NCBI RefSeq assembly: GCF_001687305.1
Contig: NZ_LZRK01000004.1
Coordinates: 1-64,000 of the forward strand
Direction of reading: 5' to 3'
DNA length: 64,000 bases
Origin: Actinomyces vulturis
GTDB taxonomy: Bacteria; Actinomycetota; Actinomycetes; Actinomycetales; Actinomycetaceae
The notes beneath the pieces are model-generated. The model saw nothing but the letters and a program-made list of their open reading frames with translations, made no database searches and was not told where the DNA came from. The translations under genes and the position numbers were made by a program. Shown here piece after piece: positions 39,248-47,615 of the stretch. Within the stretch, counting starts at the first letter, position 1; each line of letters starts with the position of its first letter.

Positions 39248-39286
39248 TAAAAAATAAGCACGCAATCAATAATGATTACGTGCTTA
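39248..39286 (-). terminator. Terminator for the tRNA-Gln/Glu/Glu cluster
   Basis: An inverted repeat, TAAGCACGCAATCA (39255-39268) with its near complement (39273-39286, one mismatch, loop ATAA), is followed on the minus strand by six T. It lies 9 bp after the last tRNA-Glu. Confidence 0.85.
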
Positions 39287-39294
39287 CTAATTGG

Positions 39295-39367
39295 TACCCC
39301 CAACCGGATTTGAACCGGTGCTGCCGCCGTGAGAGGGCGGTGTCCTAGGCCGCTAGACGATGGGGGC
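39295..39367 (-). tRNA. tRNA-Glu (anticodon CTC), copy with encoded CCA
   Basis: The minus strand folds into a cloverleaf with acceptor GCCCCCA/TGGGGGT, T arm GGTTCAAATCC and anticodon stem CCGCC/GGCGG around CTCTCAC, so the anticodon is CTC (Glu, codon GAG). The discriminator A is followed by CCA in the DNA (39292-39294). It is identical in sequence to the next copy. Confidence 0.95.
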
Positions 39368-39404
39368 CTAACTTTCACAACCCAGCGAACTGAGTCAGAA
39401 AGAG

Positions 39405-39477
39405 TACCCCCAACCGGATTTGAACCGGTGCTGCCGCCGTGAGAGGGCGGTGTCCTAGGCCGCTAGACGATGGGGGC
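39405..39477 (-). tRNA. tRNA-Glu (anticodon CTC), second copy
   Basis: Base-for-base identical to the tRNA-Glu at 39295-39367 over the mature length, 37 bp away, but without an encoded CCA (followed by CTC). A tandem duplication is the simplest explanation. Both lie downstream of gltX, whose enzyme charges this tRNA. Confidence 0.95.
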
Positions 39478-39506
39478 CTTGAACTGAAAGATAAACTTTC
39501 ATTTCG

Positions 39507-39578
39507 CTGGGGTACCAGGACTCGAACCTAGAACAACTGAACCAGAATCAGCCGTGTTGCCAATTACACCATACCCCA
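39507..39578 (-). tRNA. tRNA-Gln (anticodon CTG)
   Basis: Cloverleaf on the minus strand: acceptor TGGGGTA/TACCCCA, D stem GTGT/ACAC, anticodon stem GCTGA/TCAGT with loop TTCTGGT, T arm AGGTTCGAGTCCT. The anticodon CTG reads CAG. The discriminator is G and no CCA is encoded. It leads the tRNA cluster. Confidence 0.94.
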
Positions 39579-39602
39579 AAGGTGGTGACTTCCAGCGGTT
39601 TC

Positions 39603-39702
39603 ACCCGCTTGAAGCAGCGGGTAGTAATTTACCGACTTCGCGGCGTCGGTAGCAAATCAGCGGAGCGTGAAGCGAGCCACATTTACTTTCCGACGCCGCG
39701 AA
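39603..39702 (-). repeat. Nested palindromes between gltX and tRNA-Gln
   Basis: TTCGCGGCGTCGG (39637-39649) is perfectly complementary to CCGACGCCGCGAA (39690-39702); next to them AGCAAAT and ATTTACT pair with one mismatch. The stem encloses about 25 bases. A second hairpin ACCCGCT/AGCGGGT (39603-39622) is adjacent. On the minus strand they follow the gltX stop by 35 bases and precede tRNA-Gln. A compound terminator or tRNA-processing structure is possible. Confidence 0.55.
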
Positions 39703-39737
39703 CACAGTGTCAGCGCACCATTTCCTTAACCTTGCCG

Positions 39738-41321
39738 TCAGGAAACAACACTGGCAAGCAGTGCCTTAAGACGGTTCAAAGAGGACTCCTTACCGAGAAT
39801 CTCCATGGACTCAAACAGCGGAGGCGATACCTGACGACCCGTAATGGCCACACGTAGCGCACCAAAAGCAACACGAGGCTTGAGTTCAAGCCCATCGATT
39901 AGAGCCTCATGAAGGACATGATGAAGATTATCTGTAGTCCACTCCTCTTCAGACACAGACTCACACGCAGCGATTCCTGCGGTCAGTGCGGAACGGGTGG
40001 ATGCTTGAGCTTGCTCAGACTTCACCAACTTGGCTACAGCCTTCTCATCCATCTGAAGGTCCCTATCACTGGCGAAAAGGAATCCGAGCATGCCACGAGC
40101 TTCGCCGAGCATTTGAATGCGTGTCTGAATGAGCGGTGCTGCAGCGGTAAGAATGTCCTGTTCGCGAGGAGTAAGTTGCTCAAATGACTGAGCAGACACA
40201 AGCGCGGTACGTTCGGACTCATCGCTGTATATGTCTGCCAGGTAAGGGACGAGACGATTGCGGAAGTCTGCCTCATCCAAGCGGCGAACATGCTCGGCGT
40301 TAATAGCGATGCATTTCTTGGGGTCAAAGCGTGCCGGATTCGGGTTCACATCATGAACGTCAAAGGCATTAATCATTTGCTCGGCAGTGAACACATCCTC
40401 ATCCTTACTCAAGGACCATCCCAGGAGGGCGAGGTAGTTGAGCAAGCCTTCGGGCAGCATGCCGTTGGCGCGGTGAATGAGCAGGTTCGATTCAGGATCG
40501 CGCTTAGAGAGTTTCTTGTTGCCCTCCCCCATCACGTAAGGCAGGTGACCGAAGTAGGGCATGTACTGAGCCCGACCGATAGCAATCAATGCACGGTAGA
40601 GCACAACCTGGCGGGGCGTGGAGGACAGGAGATCCTCGCCGCGCAAGACGTGAGTAATTCCCATGGCTGCGTCGTCAACTGGGTTAACGAGGGTGTAAAG
40701 AGGGTCACCGTTAGCTCGGACCACTACGTAGTCGGGTACAGAACCTGACTTGAAGGTGATCGGACCGCGAACTAAGTCATCGAAGGTAATGTCTTCATCG
40801 GGCATACGCATGCGTAGCACGGGCTGGCGGCCTTCCGCACGGTAGGCAGCCTTTTGTTCTTCCGTCAGGTCACGGTCATAACCGTCATAACCGAGTTTGG
40901 GGTCACGGCCTGCAGCACGGTGACGTTCTTCAATTTCCTGAGGGGTGGAGAAGGATTCGTACAGATAACCAGCATCGAGAAGTTCTTGAGCGACCTCTTT
41001 GTAAAGGTCCATACGTTGAGACTGTCGGTAGGGTTCGTGAGGTCCTCCCTTGCCCACGCCTTCATCCCAGTCCAGGCCAAGCCAGCGTAAAGAATCAAGG
41101 ATGGCTTCGAAGGATTCTTCCGAGTCACGGGCAGCATCAGTGTCTTCGATACGGAAGACGAAAGTGCCACCTGTGTGGCGGGCGTACGCCCAGTTGAACA
41201 AACAGGTGCGCACCATTCCAACGTGAGGGGTCCCTGTCGGTGAGGGACAGAAACGTACGCGAATGGGGGTATCAGTATTTGGTGTGAGATCGGCGGTTGC
41301 GCCAGGTGTCAGTGTGCTCAT
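39738..41321 (-). CDS. gltX: Glutamyl-tRNA synthetase
   Basis: A class I synthetase charging tRNA-Glu and, in bacteria without GlnRS, tRNA-Gln for later amidation. The HIGH-type motif is [14 protein letters not shown] and the KMSKS-type motif is KKLSKRDPE. Length 527 residues. It stands upstream of tRNA-Gln and two tRNA-Glu genes on the same strand, a fitting neighbourhood. No Shine-Dalgarno is seen before the ATG at 41321, so translation may be leaderless. Confidence 0.95.
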   Translation of the reverse strand: MSTLTPGATADLTPNTDTPIRVRFCPSPTGTPHVGMVRTCLFNWAYARHTGGTFVFRIEDTDAARDSEESFEAILDSLRWLGLDWDEGVGKGGPHEPYRQSQRMDLYKEVAQELLDAGYLYESFSTPQEIEERHRAAGRDPKLGYDGYDRDLTEEQKAAYRAEGRQPVLRMRMPDEDITFDDLVRGPITFKSGSVPDYVVVRANGDPLYTLVNPVDDAAMGITHVLRGEDLLSSTPRQVVLYRALIAIGRAQYMPYFGHLPYVMGEGNKKLSKRDPESNLLIHRANGMLPEGLLNYLALLGWSLSKDEDVFTAEQMINAFDVHDVNPNPARFDPKKCIAINAEHVRRLDEADFRNRLVPYLADIYSDESERTALVSAQSFEQLTPREQDILTAAAPLIQTRIQMLGEARGMLGFLFASDRDLQMDEKAVAKLVKSEQAQASTRSALTAGIAACESVSEEEWTTDNLHHVLHEALIDGLELKPRVAFGALRVAITGRQVSPPLFESMEILGKESSLNRLKALLASVVS

Positions 41322-41398
41322 GATGGGTTAAGAGTAGTCCTCTTGTGGGTCTAAGTTCCTGCTACGCACGCAGCAGTTTCAACCTAGACTATTGGACT

Positions 41399-42595
41399 AT
41401 GACCATCCTCACGGACACCTTCGACGCTTTGACTCCTGACGTGTTGCGTAGCCGCGGCTCATTGAAATGGACAACTTACAACGATGCCGCCATTGGGGCA
41501 TGGGTTGCGGAAATGGATTTAGGTCTTGCGCCAGCAGTGGCTGATGAGATTCGCAAGGCAGTTAGTGATGGCACTTTGGGCTACATGCCCCCTACAGCTC
41601 CACTGCAGTTAACTGAGGCTTTGGTCGACTTCATGGATTCATCCTATGGCTGGGCTCCTGATATTCAGGACGTTGCCCTTCTCCCCGACGTACTGGCAGG
41701 GTTGCGGGTAACCATTGAACATTTCAGTCGCCCTGGTAGTGCGGTAATTGTTCCTACTCCTGCCTACATGCCTTTCTTGACTATCCCCAGTCAGTTGGGT
41801 CGGGCTTGTATTGAGGTGCCCGCATTGCGTACCTGCCCTCGCACCGAGCCTGGCCACCCTGCATGGTCATTGGATTTAGAGAGTATTGAACAGGCTATGA
41901 AAGCAGGTGCAGGCACACTCATTTTATGTAACCCGTGGAACCCCACCGGACGCGTCCTTACCTCTTCGGAATTAGACGCCGTAGCGGCTCTGTCCTCCCG
42001 TTATGGTGTGGTGGTCTTTGCTGACGAGATTCACGCTCCACTCGTTCTTGATCCTTCGATCCGCCACATTCCCTATGCCTCTCGCCCCTCAGCGGATCCA
42101 GCATTAACAATTAGCGCTACGAGTGCATCAAAAGGCTGGAACATTCCTGGTTTAAAATGTGCGCAGGCGATTGTGTCCGGTGACGCTAAAGAAAAATGGC
42201 AATCGTGTGGCATTCATCTTGCTCAGGATGCGTGCCCTCTTGGCGTACGCGCCACTACTGCAGCATACACACAAGGCCGTGAATGGCTCCATGAAGTCAT
42301 TGATTATATTCGCGATAATGCTCGCTTCGTCACGCGCACACTGAACAAAGTTCCAGGTTTACGTATGTGTGAGCCTGAGGGAACGTATCTCGGCTGGATT
42401 GACTGTACTAATTTGCCGATTAGTGGCTCCCCTGCCGATTTCTTCCTGACCCACGCCGGTGTAGCCATGAACGATGGCATCACATGTGGAAGTGATTATT
42501 CTCGATACGTGCGTTTAAACATGGCTACGGGACGAACTATTGAGAAGGAAACCGTGGAGCGTCTTGTAACGTCTGTTGAGTCACTCATGCGTTGA
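41399..42595 (+). CDS. PatB/MalY-type aminotransferase (putative C-S lyase)
   Basis: A class I/II fold PLP enzyme; the MalY/PatB group mostly cleaves cystathionine or other C-S bonds. The PLP lysine is in SATSASKGWNIPGLK, with NPWNPTGRVLT and VVFADEIHAPLV as typical motifs. Length 398 from the ATG at 41399. The frame is open 18 codons upstream, but the protein normally begins near this Met. No ribosome-binding site is seen; TAGACT ends 8 bases before the ATG, so a leaderless start is likely. It is divergent from gltX. Confidence 0.85.
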   Translation: MTILTDTFDALTPDVLRSRGSLKWTTYNDAAIGAWVAEMDLGLAPAVADEIRKAVSDGTLGYMPPTAPLQLTEALVDFMDSSYGWAPDIQDVALLPDVLAGLRVTIEHFSRPGSAVIVPTPAYMPFLTIPSQLGRACIEVPALRTCPRTEPGHPAWSLDLESIEQAMKAGAGTLILCNPWNPTGRVLTSSELDAVAALSSRYGVVVFADEIHAPLVLDPSIRHIPYASRPSADPALTISATSASKGWNIPGLKCAQAIVSGDAKEKWQSCGIHLAQDACPLGVRATTAAYTQGREWLHEVIDYIRDNARFVTRTLNKVPGLRMCEPEGTYLGWIDCTNLPISGSPADFFLTHAGVAMNDGITCGSDYSRYVRLNMATGRTIEKETVERLVTSVESLMR

Positions 42596-42625
42596 GTTGC
42601 AAGTATCGGTTACTGCTCAACGTCA

Positions 42626-42654
42626 AAACACCCGATGAGAGAAATGGGGTGTTT
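42626..42654 (+). terminator. Possible terminator after the aminotransferase
   Basis: AAACACCC (42626-42633) pairs with GGGTGTTT (42647-42654), loop of 13, 30 bp after the stop codon. The 3' arm ends in TTT and the stem is short, so strength is moderate. Confidence 0.5.
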
Positions 42655-42840
42655 CGCATAGTGGAATCTCTACACTTTTTGTAAAGGTCATGAGATAATA
42701 CGCTAGTGCATGCCCACGCGATCGATGCGCAGGTGGACCCCTGACTTTTACTGCTCGTCATGTTCTCTCATGCCATGCCGTCTTGAAGTTCCTCATTTTT
42801 GGTGCTTCCTCATTATTCGTTTGTTTTTAGGAGATCACTT

Positions 42841-43188
42841 ATGAAACGTCGCAGCACACCGCAGAATGTCGATGTCACCACTTTGTCACGTTTAATGGCC
42901 GCGATTACTGATCCCGAGGACATGGCCTCCTTTATTGTGGACCTTTGCTCCCCTGCAGAACTCGAAGCATGGACTGACCGCTGGCGTGTTGTTCCTCTTC
43001 TCTCTGAAGGTATGAGCTACCGAGCCATCCATGAACAGACTGGCGTATCTATCACCACTATTGGCCGTGTAGCACGCCATATGGCTACCGGAGCCGGTGG
43101 CTACGAACTAGGAATGCGTATCCAGAATTCTTTTAATGACAATGACGAGCAGAACGCAGACGACGAACCAACCAATGAAAATGCCGAG
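42841..43188 (+). CDS. TrpR-like (YerC/YecD family) regulator
   Basis: A 116-residue (at most) Trp-repressor-superfamily helix-turn-helix protein. The HTH is at LLSEGMSYRAIHEQTGVSITTIGRVARHM, split here as MSYRAIHEQTGVS then ITTIGRVARHM. The N-terminal DPEDMASFIVDLCSPAELEA fits the family. The ATG at 42841 has TAGGAGAT nine bases upstream. The C-terminal 20 residues are acidic. YerC members are of unknown ligand; a role in tryptophan control is not shown by the context. The stop codon is at 43189-43191. Confidence 0.82.
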
Positions 43189-43202
43189 TAGGCATCTTTC
43201 CC

Positions 43203-43230
43203 TAGCCCTCCCTCATCACTAGGGCTTTTG
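43203..43230 (+). terminator. Plus-strand terminator after the TrpR-like gene
   Basis: AGCCCT and AGGGCT pair across about 11 bases and are followed by TTTTG. It lies 12 bp after the stop codon of the regulator gene. Confidence 0.6.
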
Positions 43231-43242
43231 ATCTCCCCTTTG

Positions 43243-43293
43243 TCAATGTTTTGGGCGGTATCACCGAGAAGGTGATACCGCCCAAAACATTGA
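43243..43293. terminator. 23-bp perfect-stem bidirectional terminator
   Basis: A 23-bp stem without mismatch (43243-43265 with 43271-43293) has a 5-base loop GAGAA. It is in the gap between the convergent regulator and ABC importer genes, with AT-rich flanks on both sides. Confidence 0.85.
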
Positions 43294-43317
43294 TCCAAAA
43301 ATATTGTCAAAAGTGAT

Positions 43318-43965
43318 TTATTGGGAAATCACACCATGCTCAACACGATAGACCACATCACCTGCTTGCTTAGCAAATTCCTTATCGTGCGTAATCGCGA
43401 CGATGGCCATGCCAGTGTCAGCAAGAGTACGAATTAGACCAACCACGCGTGCGGTTGAGGCATCGTCAAGAGCGGACGTAGGTTCATCGAAACAAAGAAC
43501 CTTCGGCTCTAACGCACAAGATCGAGCAATTGCTACGCGCTGACGCTGACCTCCGGAGAGCTCATCTGGATAGGAATCGGCCTTATCGCTCAATCCGACT
43601 AGTTCCAACAAGTCACGGCCACGAGCCTCGGCGGTAGTTCGATCTTCACCGTAGACGTAAATCGGCGCTTCGGTAATGTTTTCAAGAGCGGTGCGGTGGG
43701 GAAAAAGATTGAAGTCTTGGAAAACCATGCCCACTTTTCGGTGCCATTCACGAACATTACTCACGCTCGAAAGATTGACGCCGTCGATAACGATCTCACC
43801 GCTATCGGGTGTGGTCAACTGATTGATGCAGCGAAGGAGTGTAGTTTTGCCGCCACCTGACGGGCCAACAAGAACACATACTTCGCCGGCATCAACAGAC
43901 AGGCTGACGCCTTTGAGCACTTGGTTCTCTCCGTAGGACTTATACAGATTAGTGATCGTGAGCAT
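43318..43965 (-). CDS. Polar amino acid ABC transporter, ATPase
   Basis: The ATPase of a PAAT-family amino acid importer (GlnQ/ArtP/HisP type). Walker A GPSGGGKTT is at residues 34-42, the ABC signature LSGGQRQR at 136-143 and Walker B VLCFDEPTS at 156-164. Length is 215 residues, shorter than the usual 240, with the very C-terminal helix missing. It is the last gene of a binding-protein, permease, ATPase operon. Substrate cannot be settled from the ATPase. Confidence 0.92.
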   Translation of the reverse strand: MLTITNLYKSYGENQVLKGVSLSVDAGEVCVLVGPSGGGKTTLLRCINQLTTPDSGEIVIDGVNLSSVSNVREWHRKVGMVFQDFNLFPHRTALENITEAPIYVYGEDRTTAEARGRDLLELVGLSDKADSYPDELSGGQRQRVAIARSCALEPKVLCFDEPTSALDDASTARVVGLIRTLADTGMAIVAITHDKEFAKQAGDVVYRVEHGVISQ

Positions 43966-43975
43966 GTCAGTCTTT

Positions 43976-44605
43976 CTAGCGGTAGTAGGACAGACGCTTC
44001 TCGGCGCGCTGCAGGAAGAAGGTCAAGATCACCACGATGAGCAGGTAAGCACCACCGGAGTAAATCAACGGAACAAGCGATGCTGTCTTGTTCATTTCTT
44101 GCTGGGTTACGCGCATCATGTCCACCACGCCGATGGCGTACACCAAGGAAGTGTCCTTGACCAAGGTGATGATTTCATTAGAAATCGGAGGAAGGACGCG
44201 CTTGACCAACTGCGGGAGGATAATGCGGCGGTAGGTGGTGATGCGATCAAACCCAAGTGTCCGTGCAGCCTCGTATTGCCCTCGCGGAATGGCCTCCAAA
44301 CCGCCACGATAGATCTCAGCGAAGTACGCGGCGTAGTTCAAAATGAAGGCGAAGATCGCAGCAGGAAGGCGATCGAAAACAATGCCCACATTAGGAAGGC
44401 CGTAGTAAACGAAGATCAACTGAAGTAGTAGCGGCGTGCCACGCATTAGGGCGATGTATGCCTGACTGATCCACCGAAGCGGAGCAAAAGACGACATACG
44501 TCCAGCCGCCACCACCAGACCTAAGGGCAGTGATGCCAACAGGGTGATGGCGAAAGTTTCGAGAACGATTAAGAGGCCAGAATAAAACGCTGGGTTTGTC
44601 AGCAT
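43976..44605 (-). CDS. Polar amino acid ABC transporter, permease
   Basis: A membrane permease of the HisMQ/GltJK family, with about five transmembrane helices and the permease EAA-like loop (EAARTLGFDRITTYRRIILP). The frame is open to 44632 and overlaps the binding protein; the ATG at 44605 is preferred, following GAGGAT by 10 bases and clearing the stop codon by 14 bp (209 residues). It is one of a pair of homologous permeases in many systems, but only one is encoded here, so it likely acts as a homodimer. Confidence 0.9.
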   Translation of the reverse strand: MLTNPAFYSGLLIVLETFAITLLASLPLGLVVAAGRMSSFAPLRWISQAYIALMRGTPLLLQLIFVYYGLPNVGIVFDRLPAAIFAFILNYAAYFAEIYRGGLEAIPRGQYEAARTLGFDRITTYRRIILPQLVKRVLPPISNEIITLVKDTSLVYAIGVVDMMRVTQQEMNKTASLVPLIYSGGAYLLIVVILTFFLQRAEKRLSYYR

Positions 44606-44619
44606 CGGGGTAATAATCC

Positions 44620-45420
44620 TCAGTTGAACCACTTAGAGCGGATGGTTTCGAGGGTGCCATCCTCCTGAGCCTGCGCAAGCGCGTCATTGAGGGCTTCACG
44701 GAACTTGTCATCGCCCTTGCGGACAGCAATCACGAATTCTTCGGAGCCGAAGTTTTCATCCAGGACGCGGAACTGATCCCCGCCCTTTTGCTTAGCGTAG
44801 TACTCAAGGAGCACAGAGTCACCGGCAACTGCATCGGCGCGGCCGATTTCGAGGTCACGCAGAGCCTTGTCGTACGTGTCGTAGAAAAGGGGGCCACCAC
44901 CCTGGAGGGAATCGTTGAGTTCGGTGTTTTCTGCGATGAGGTCAGCGGCACTGGAGGCACCCTGAGTGGCAAGTTGCTTACCTGCCAGGTCAGAGAGGGC
45001 CTGAATCGGCGAATCAGCGAGCACCATGACGATCTGCTTGTTGTCTAAGTAGGGATCGGATGCATCAACCTTTTTGCGGCGTTCGTCGGTGATCGTATAG
45101 CCATTCCAAATGGCATCAATCTTGCCGCTAGACAGTTCAGCTTCCTTCATCTCCCAATCAATGTTCTGGAATTCGAAGGTCTTGCCGATTTTTTGTGCGA
45201 CGTAATCAGACAGGTCCTTGTCGAAGCCCTTGGTTTCACCGTTGTCATCGAAGCCCATGGGAACGAAGGTGTTGTCATAACCGACGATGATCGTGTCTTT
45301 GTCCATGGCAGATGATGCCGAGGCGTCCTTCGACCCACAAGCGGTCAAGGAGAGCGCGACAGCAGAAAAAAGCGAGCCAACAAGCAATGCACGACGAGAT
45401 GGTGCCAACGAAGAAGCCAT
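44620..45420 (-). CDS. Polar amino acid ABC transporter, substrate-binding lipoprotein
   Basis: An extracellular type II periplasmic-binding-fold lipoprotein. Signal peptide with twin Arg and lipobox LTAC (ALSLTACGSKD). The domain begins TIIVGYDNTFVPMGF and includes DAIWNGYTITDERRKKV, both SBP family 3 motifs for amino acids. The ATG at 45420 has AAGGA upstream; a longer frame to 45498 has no such site. Length 266 residues. First gene of the operon, behind an 18-bp palindrome. Confidence 0.92.
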   Translation of the reverse strand: MASSLAPSRRALLVGSLFSAVALSLTACGSKDASASSAMDKDTIIVGYDNTFVPMGFDDNGETKGFDKDLSDYVAQKIGKTFEFQNIDWEMKEAELSSGKIDAIWNGYTITDERRKKVDASDPYLDNKQIVMVLADSPIQALSDLAGKQLATQGASSAADLIAENTELNDSLQGGGPLFYDTYDKALRDLEIGRADAVAGDSVLLEYYAKQKGGDQFRVLDENFGSEEFVIAVRKGDDKFREALNDALAQAQEDGTLETIRSKWFN

Positions 45421-45503
45421 AATGTGTCCTTTTCCCGCCTGCAAGGTGCTGGCTACATAGTAAGTGGTGATAAAAGAGGGCGATGTAAACCCAAACAAGA
45501 AGA

Positions 45504-45521
45504 ACGTTAATGCATTAACGT
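45504..45521. promoter_or_regulatory. 18-bp perfect palindrome upstream of the ABC importer
   Basis: ACGTTAATGCATTAACGT is identical on both strands, 83 bp upstream of the binding-protein start. A second inverted repeat CATCAC/GTGATG (45553-45568) lies further out. A symmetric site of this size suits a dimeric repressor of the amino acid importer. No repressor gene is adjacent. Confidence 0.6.
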
Positions 45522-45626
45522 ACTAACACACAACCGATAAACGTGTGCCTCTCATCACATTAGTGATGGAAGGTCTCCCACTACAAAAACCCAGAAGAGT
45601 AATCGATGGGGACGTTAACTTATCAA

Positions 45627-46445
45627 TTATTCACTCACAACAGGGTTTGAGAATTCGCCTAAGCCGTCGATTCTCACACTCACTCGGTCTCCCGCGTGGA
45701 GCGCACCTACACCAGCCGGTGTCCCTGTTAACACCAGGTCACCAGGCAGCAACGTGAAAATTGACGACACATAGGAAACCAGTTCATACACGTCACGAAT
45801 CATGTCACGAGTATTGGCACACTGAGCCACTTGCCCATTCACTGAAGTAGTGATCTGAGCATTCATGGGATCAAAACCGCTAGGTTCTGGTATTTCAATC
45901 CAGGGCCCAATGGGGCATGACGTATCGAAGGCCTTAGCACGAATCCACTGAGGCTCACTACGCTGAACATCACGAGCACTCACATCATTGGCACAGGTAT
46001 AACCAAGGATGACGCGTTCAGCCTGCTCAGGTGTCACGTCTTTACATAGAGTTTTAATAACAACCGCAAGTTCGCCCTCATAATGGACTTCATTGCTCCA
46101 CCAGGGAAGAACAATCGGCATATCCGGACCGATCACTGCAGTATTGGGTTTAAGGAAAACCGTTGGAGGCTCAGCCTTCACCTGCTCCCCGCTATCCCCC
46201 ATCTCCATCACATGATTGGCGTAGTTGTTTCCAATACCAATCACTTTAGAACGGGGAATTACTGGAGACAAAAGGCGAACTTCATCGAGACGAACGACTT
46301 CGCCAGTTGCTTCAGAACCACCAACTAGCGGGTCTGCCTTGAGTACCACAAGGTGGGCAGACTCAGTTGGGGTTCCATGCTCATCTAGTCCTTGGACGAT
46401 TCCATACTTTGGTGAGGAATCCATAGCAAAGCGCGCGATTTTCAT
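45627..46445 (-). CDS. Fumarylacetoacetate hydrolase family protein
   Basis: An FAH-fold hydrolase or decarboxylase acting on C-C bonds of 3-acyl pyruvates. The metal site is seen in VHYEGELAVVI, and the late motif LTGTPAGVGALHAGD is the family signature. The first 60 residues are the usual N-terminal extension. Length 272. The specific substrate is unknown; acylpyruvase or oxaloacetate decarboxylase activity are the common options. It is divergent from the envelope module at 46563. Confidence 0.88.
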   Translation of the reverse strand: MKIARFAMDSSPKYGIVQGLDEHGTPTESAHLVVLKADPLVGGSEATGEVVRLDEVRLLSPVIPRSKVIGIGNNYANHVMEMGDSGEQVKAEPPTVFLKPNTAVIGPDMPIVLPWWSNEVHYEGELAVVIKTLCKDVTPEQAERVILGYTCANDVSARDVQRSEPQWIRAKAFDTSCPIGPWIEIPEPSGFDPMNAQITTSVNGQVAQCANTRDMIRDVYELVSYVSSIFTLLPGDLVLTGTPAGVGALHAGDRVSVRIDGLGEFSNPVVSE

Positions 46446-46562
46446 AGCACTAGTCTACGGTCCGCGATATCCTCGGCACGAACGGCAAGCCTGTGTTACC
46501 TGCTTCACGCACTAATACGTGCTCGCTCCCCCTCATATAAGACAACTGTCAAAGGTATTTCC

Positions 46563-47603
46563 ATGGCCCCCTCGGACGCCTCAATGAACGAGTCAACTCC
46601 CACAAATTCCCAGCCAACCCCGATGGCTCCCCCGCCGCCACCGCCGGCGCCAATGCCTTCAGCAGCGAGCGCCTCTCAGCCTCAGCAAACACAGGCGATG
46701 CCTGCCGCTGCACAATCCGCGCTGCAGCATCCTGCACAGACCAGCGGATTCCCTCAAGCCGCTCCCAGCGCACCTGAGGGAGCAGTCAGTGCACAGAGCA
46801 CCAACACTTACTCCTTCTCTACGCTGCCGCAGGCTGCCCCTGCGCCTCTAGCTCCGTCAACTGCTTCCACGGCTCCCGATGGAACGGTTATTGACCCCAA
46901 CCAGCAGCCTCAGTACGTAGTAATTCCTGCACAGCCCAACCCATTTGTTCTCGGTATGAAGTCCGTATGGGAATCCGTGAAGGCTATGTGGAAGGGCGGC
47001 CCTGTTGCTGCCGCTCAGGTCGCTGAAACTAACAAGTTCCACACCTGGCTGAGCAGCGCAATTCTCGCGCTGGCCGTGGCATTTGTTTCCGTCATTACCT
47101 TCTCCATGATGGTCAACGGAGCAACGAACGCTTCGCTGTCTCTCGTTTCTCAGGCTGTAGGTGGCGACAAGGTCAATGAAAACTGGGTGGATGGTGGAGC
47201 AGCCATCGCCTCATGGTTCATCATCATCATTGCCGTGTTCGTCATGATTACTGGCCGTGCGCTGATCACATGGGCGGTCATGAAGATCCGTGGCTCCCAG
47301 TTCGGTTACCGCCACGCACTGAGTGCCGTTGCGGTTGCTCTTATTCCCTCTATGGTGCTTGCCGTCATCTTCATCATTCCCTCCTTCTTCGCAGGCACTC
47401 TCGTTGGCGTGATGCTCTTCCTGCCGTTGCTGCAGTTCTCCATCCCCTGCCTGTTCATCGCCACAGAAATTGGCATCTACGTATTGACCGCACGCGCTTG
47501 CCCCAACCGCAGCGTGTACGTGCCTTACACCCTGATGCTCCCGGTGTGGCTGATCATGGCGATGTTGATCATGTTCACCACCATGCTCATGCTTGCTTCC
47601 TAA
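46563..47603 (+). CDS. Membrane protein with Pro-rich N-terminal tail (unrecognised)
   Basis: I do not recognise this as a named protein. Residues 1 to about 140 are Pro/Ala/Gln/Ser-rich and probably disordered (MAPPPPPPAPM). The rest has about five transmembrane helices, from near residue 160 (ILALAVAFVSVITFSMMV) to the C terminus, which is itself a helix. The arrangement loosely resembles Yip1-type or DUF-rich actinobacterial membrane proteins, but I cannot confirm this. The start has AAAGG upstream. Twelve bases after its stop comes the lipoprotein gene, so they are probably co-expressed. Confidence 0.72.
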   Translation: MAPSDASMNESTPTNSQPTPMAPPPPPPAPMPSAASASQPQQTQAMPAAAQSALQHPAQTSGFPQAAPSAPEGAVSAQSTNTYSFSTLPQAAPAPLAPSTASTAPDGTVIDPNQQPQYVVIPAQPNPFVLGMKSVWESVKAMWKGGPVAAAQVAETNKFHTWLSSAILALAVAFVSVITFSMMVNGATNASLSLVSQAVGGDKVNENWVDGGAAIASWFIIIIAVFVMITGRALITWAVMKIRGSQFGYRHALSAVAVALIPSMVLAVIFIIPSFFAGTLVGVMLFLPLLQFSIPCLFIATEIGIYVLTARACPNRSVYVPYTLMLPVWLIMAMLIMFTTMLMLAS

Positions 47604-47615
47604 GGCCGACTGACT

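Noticed and set aside
42711-42745. Short ORF (MPTRSMRRWTP) before the TrpR-like gene as a trp leader peptide
   Set aside because: Only one Trp codon, no terminator/antiterminator pair follows, and no ribosome site. A chance ORF is more likely.
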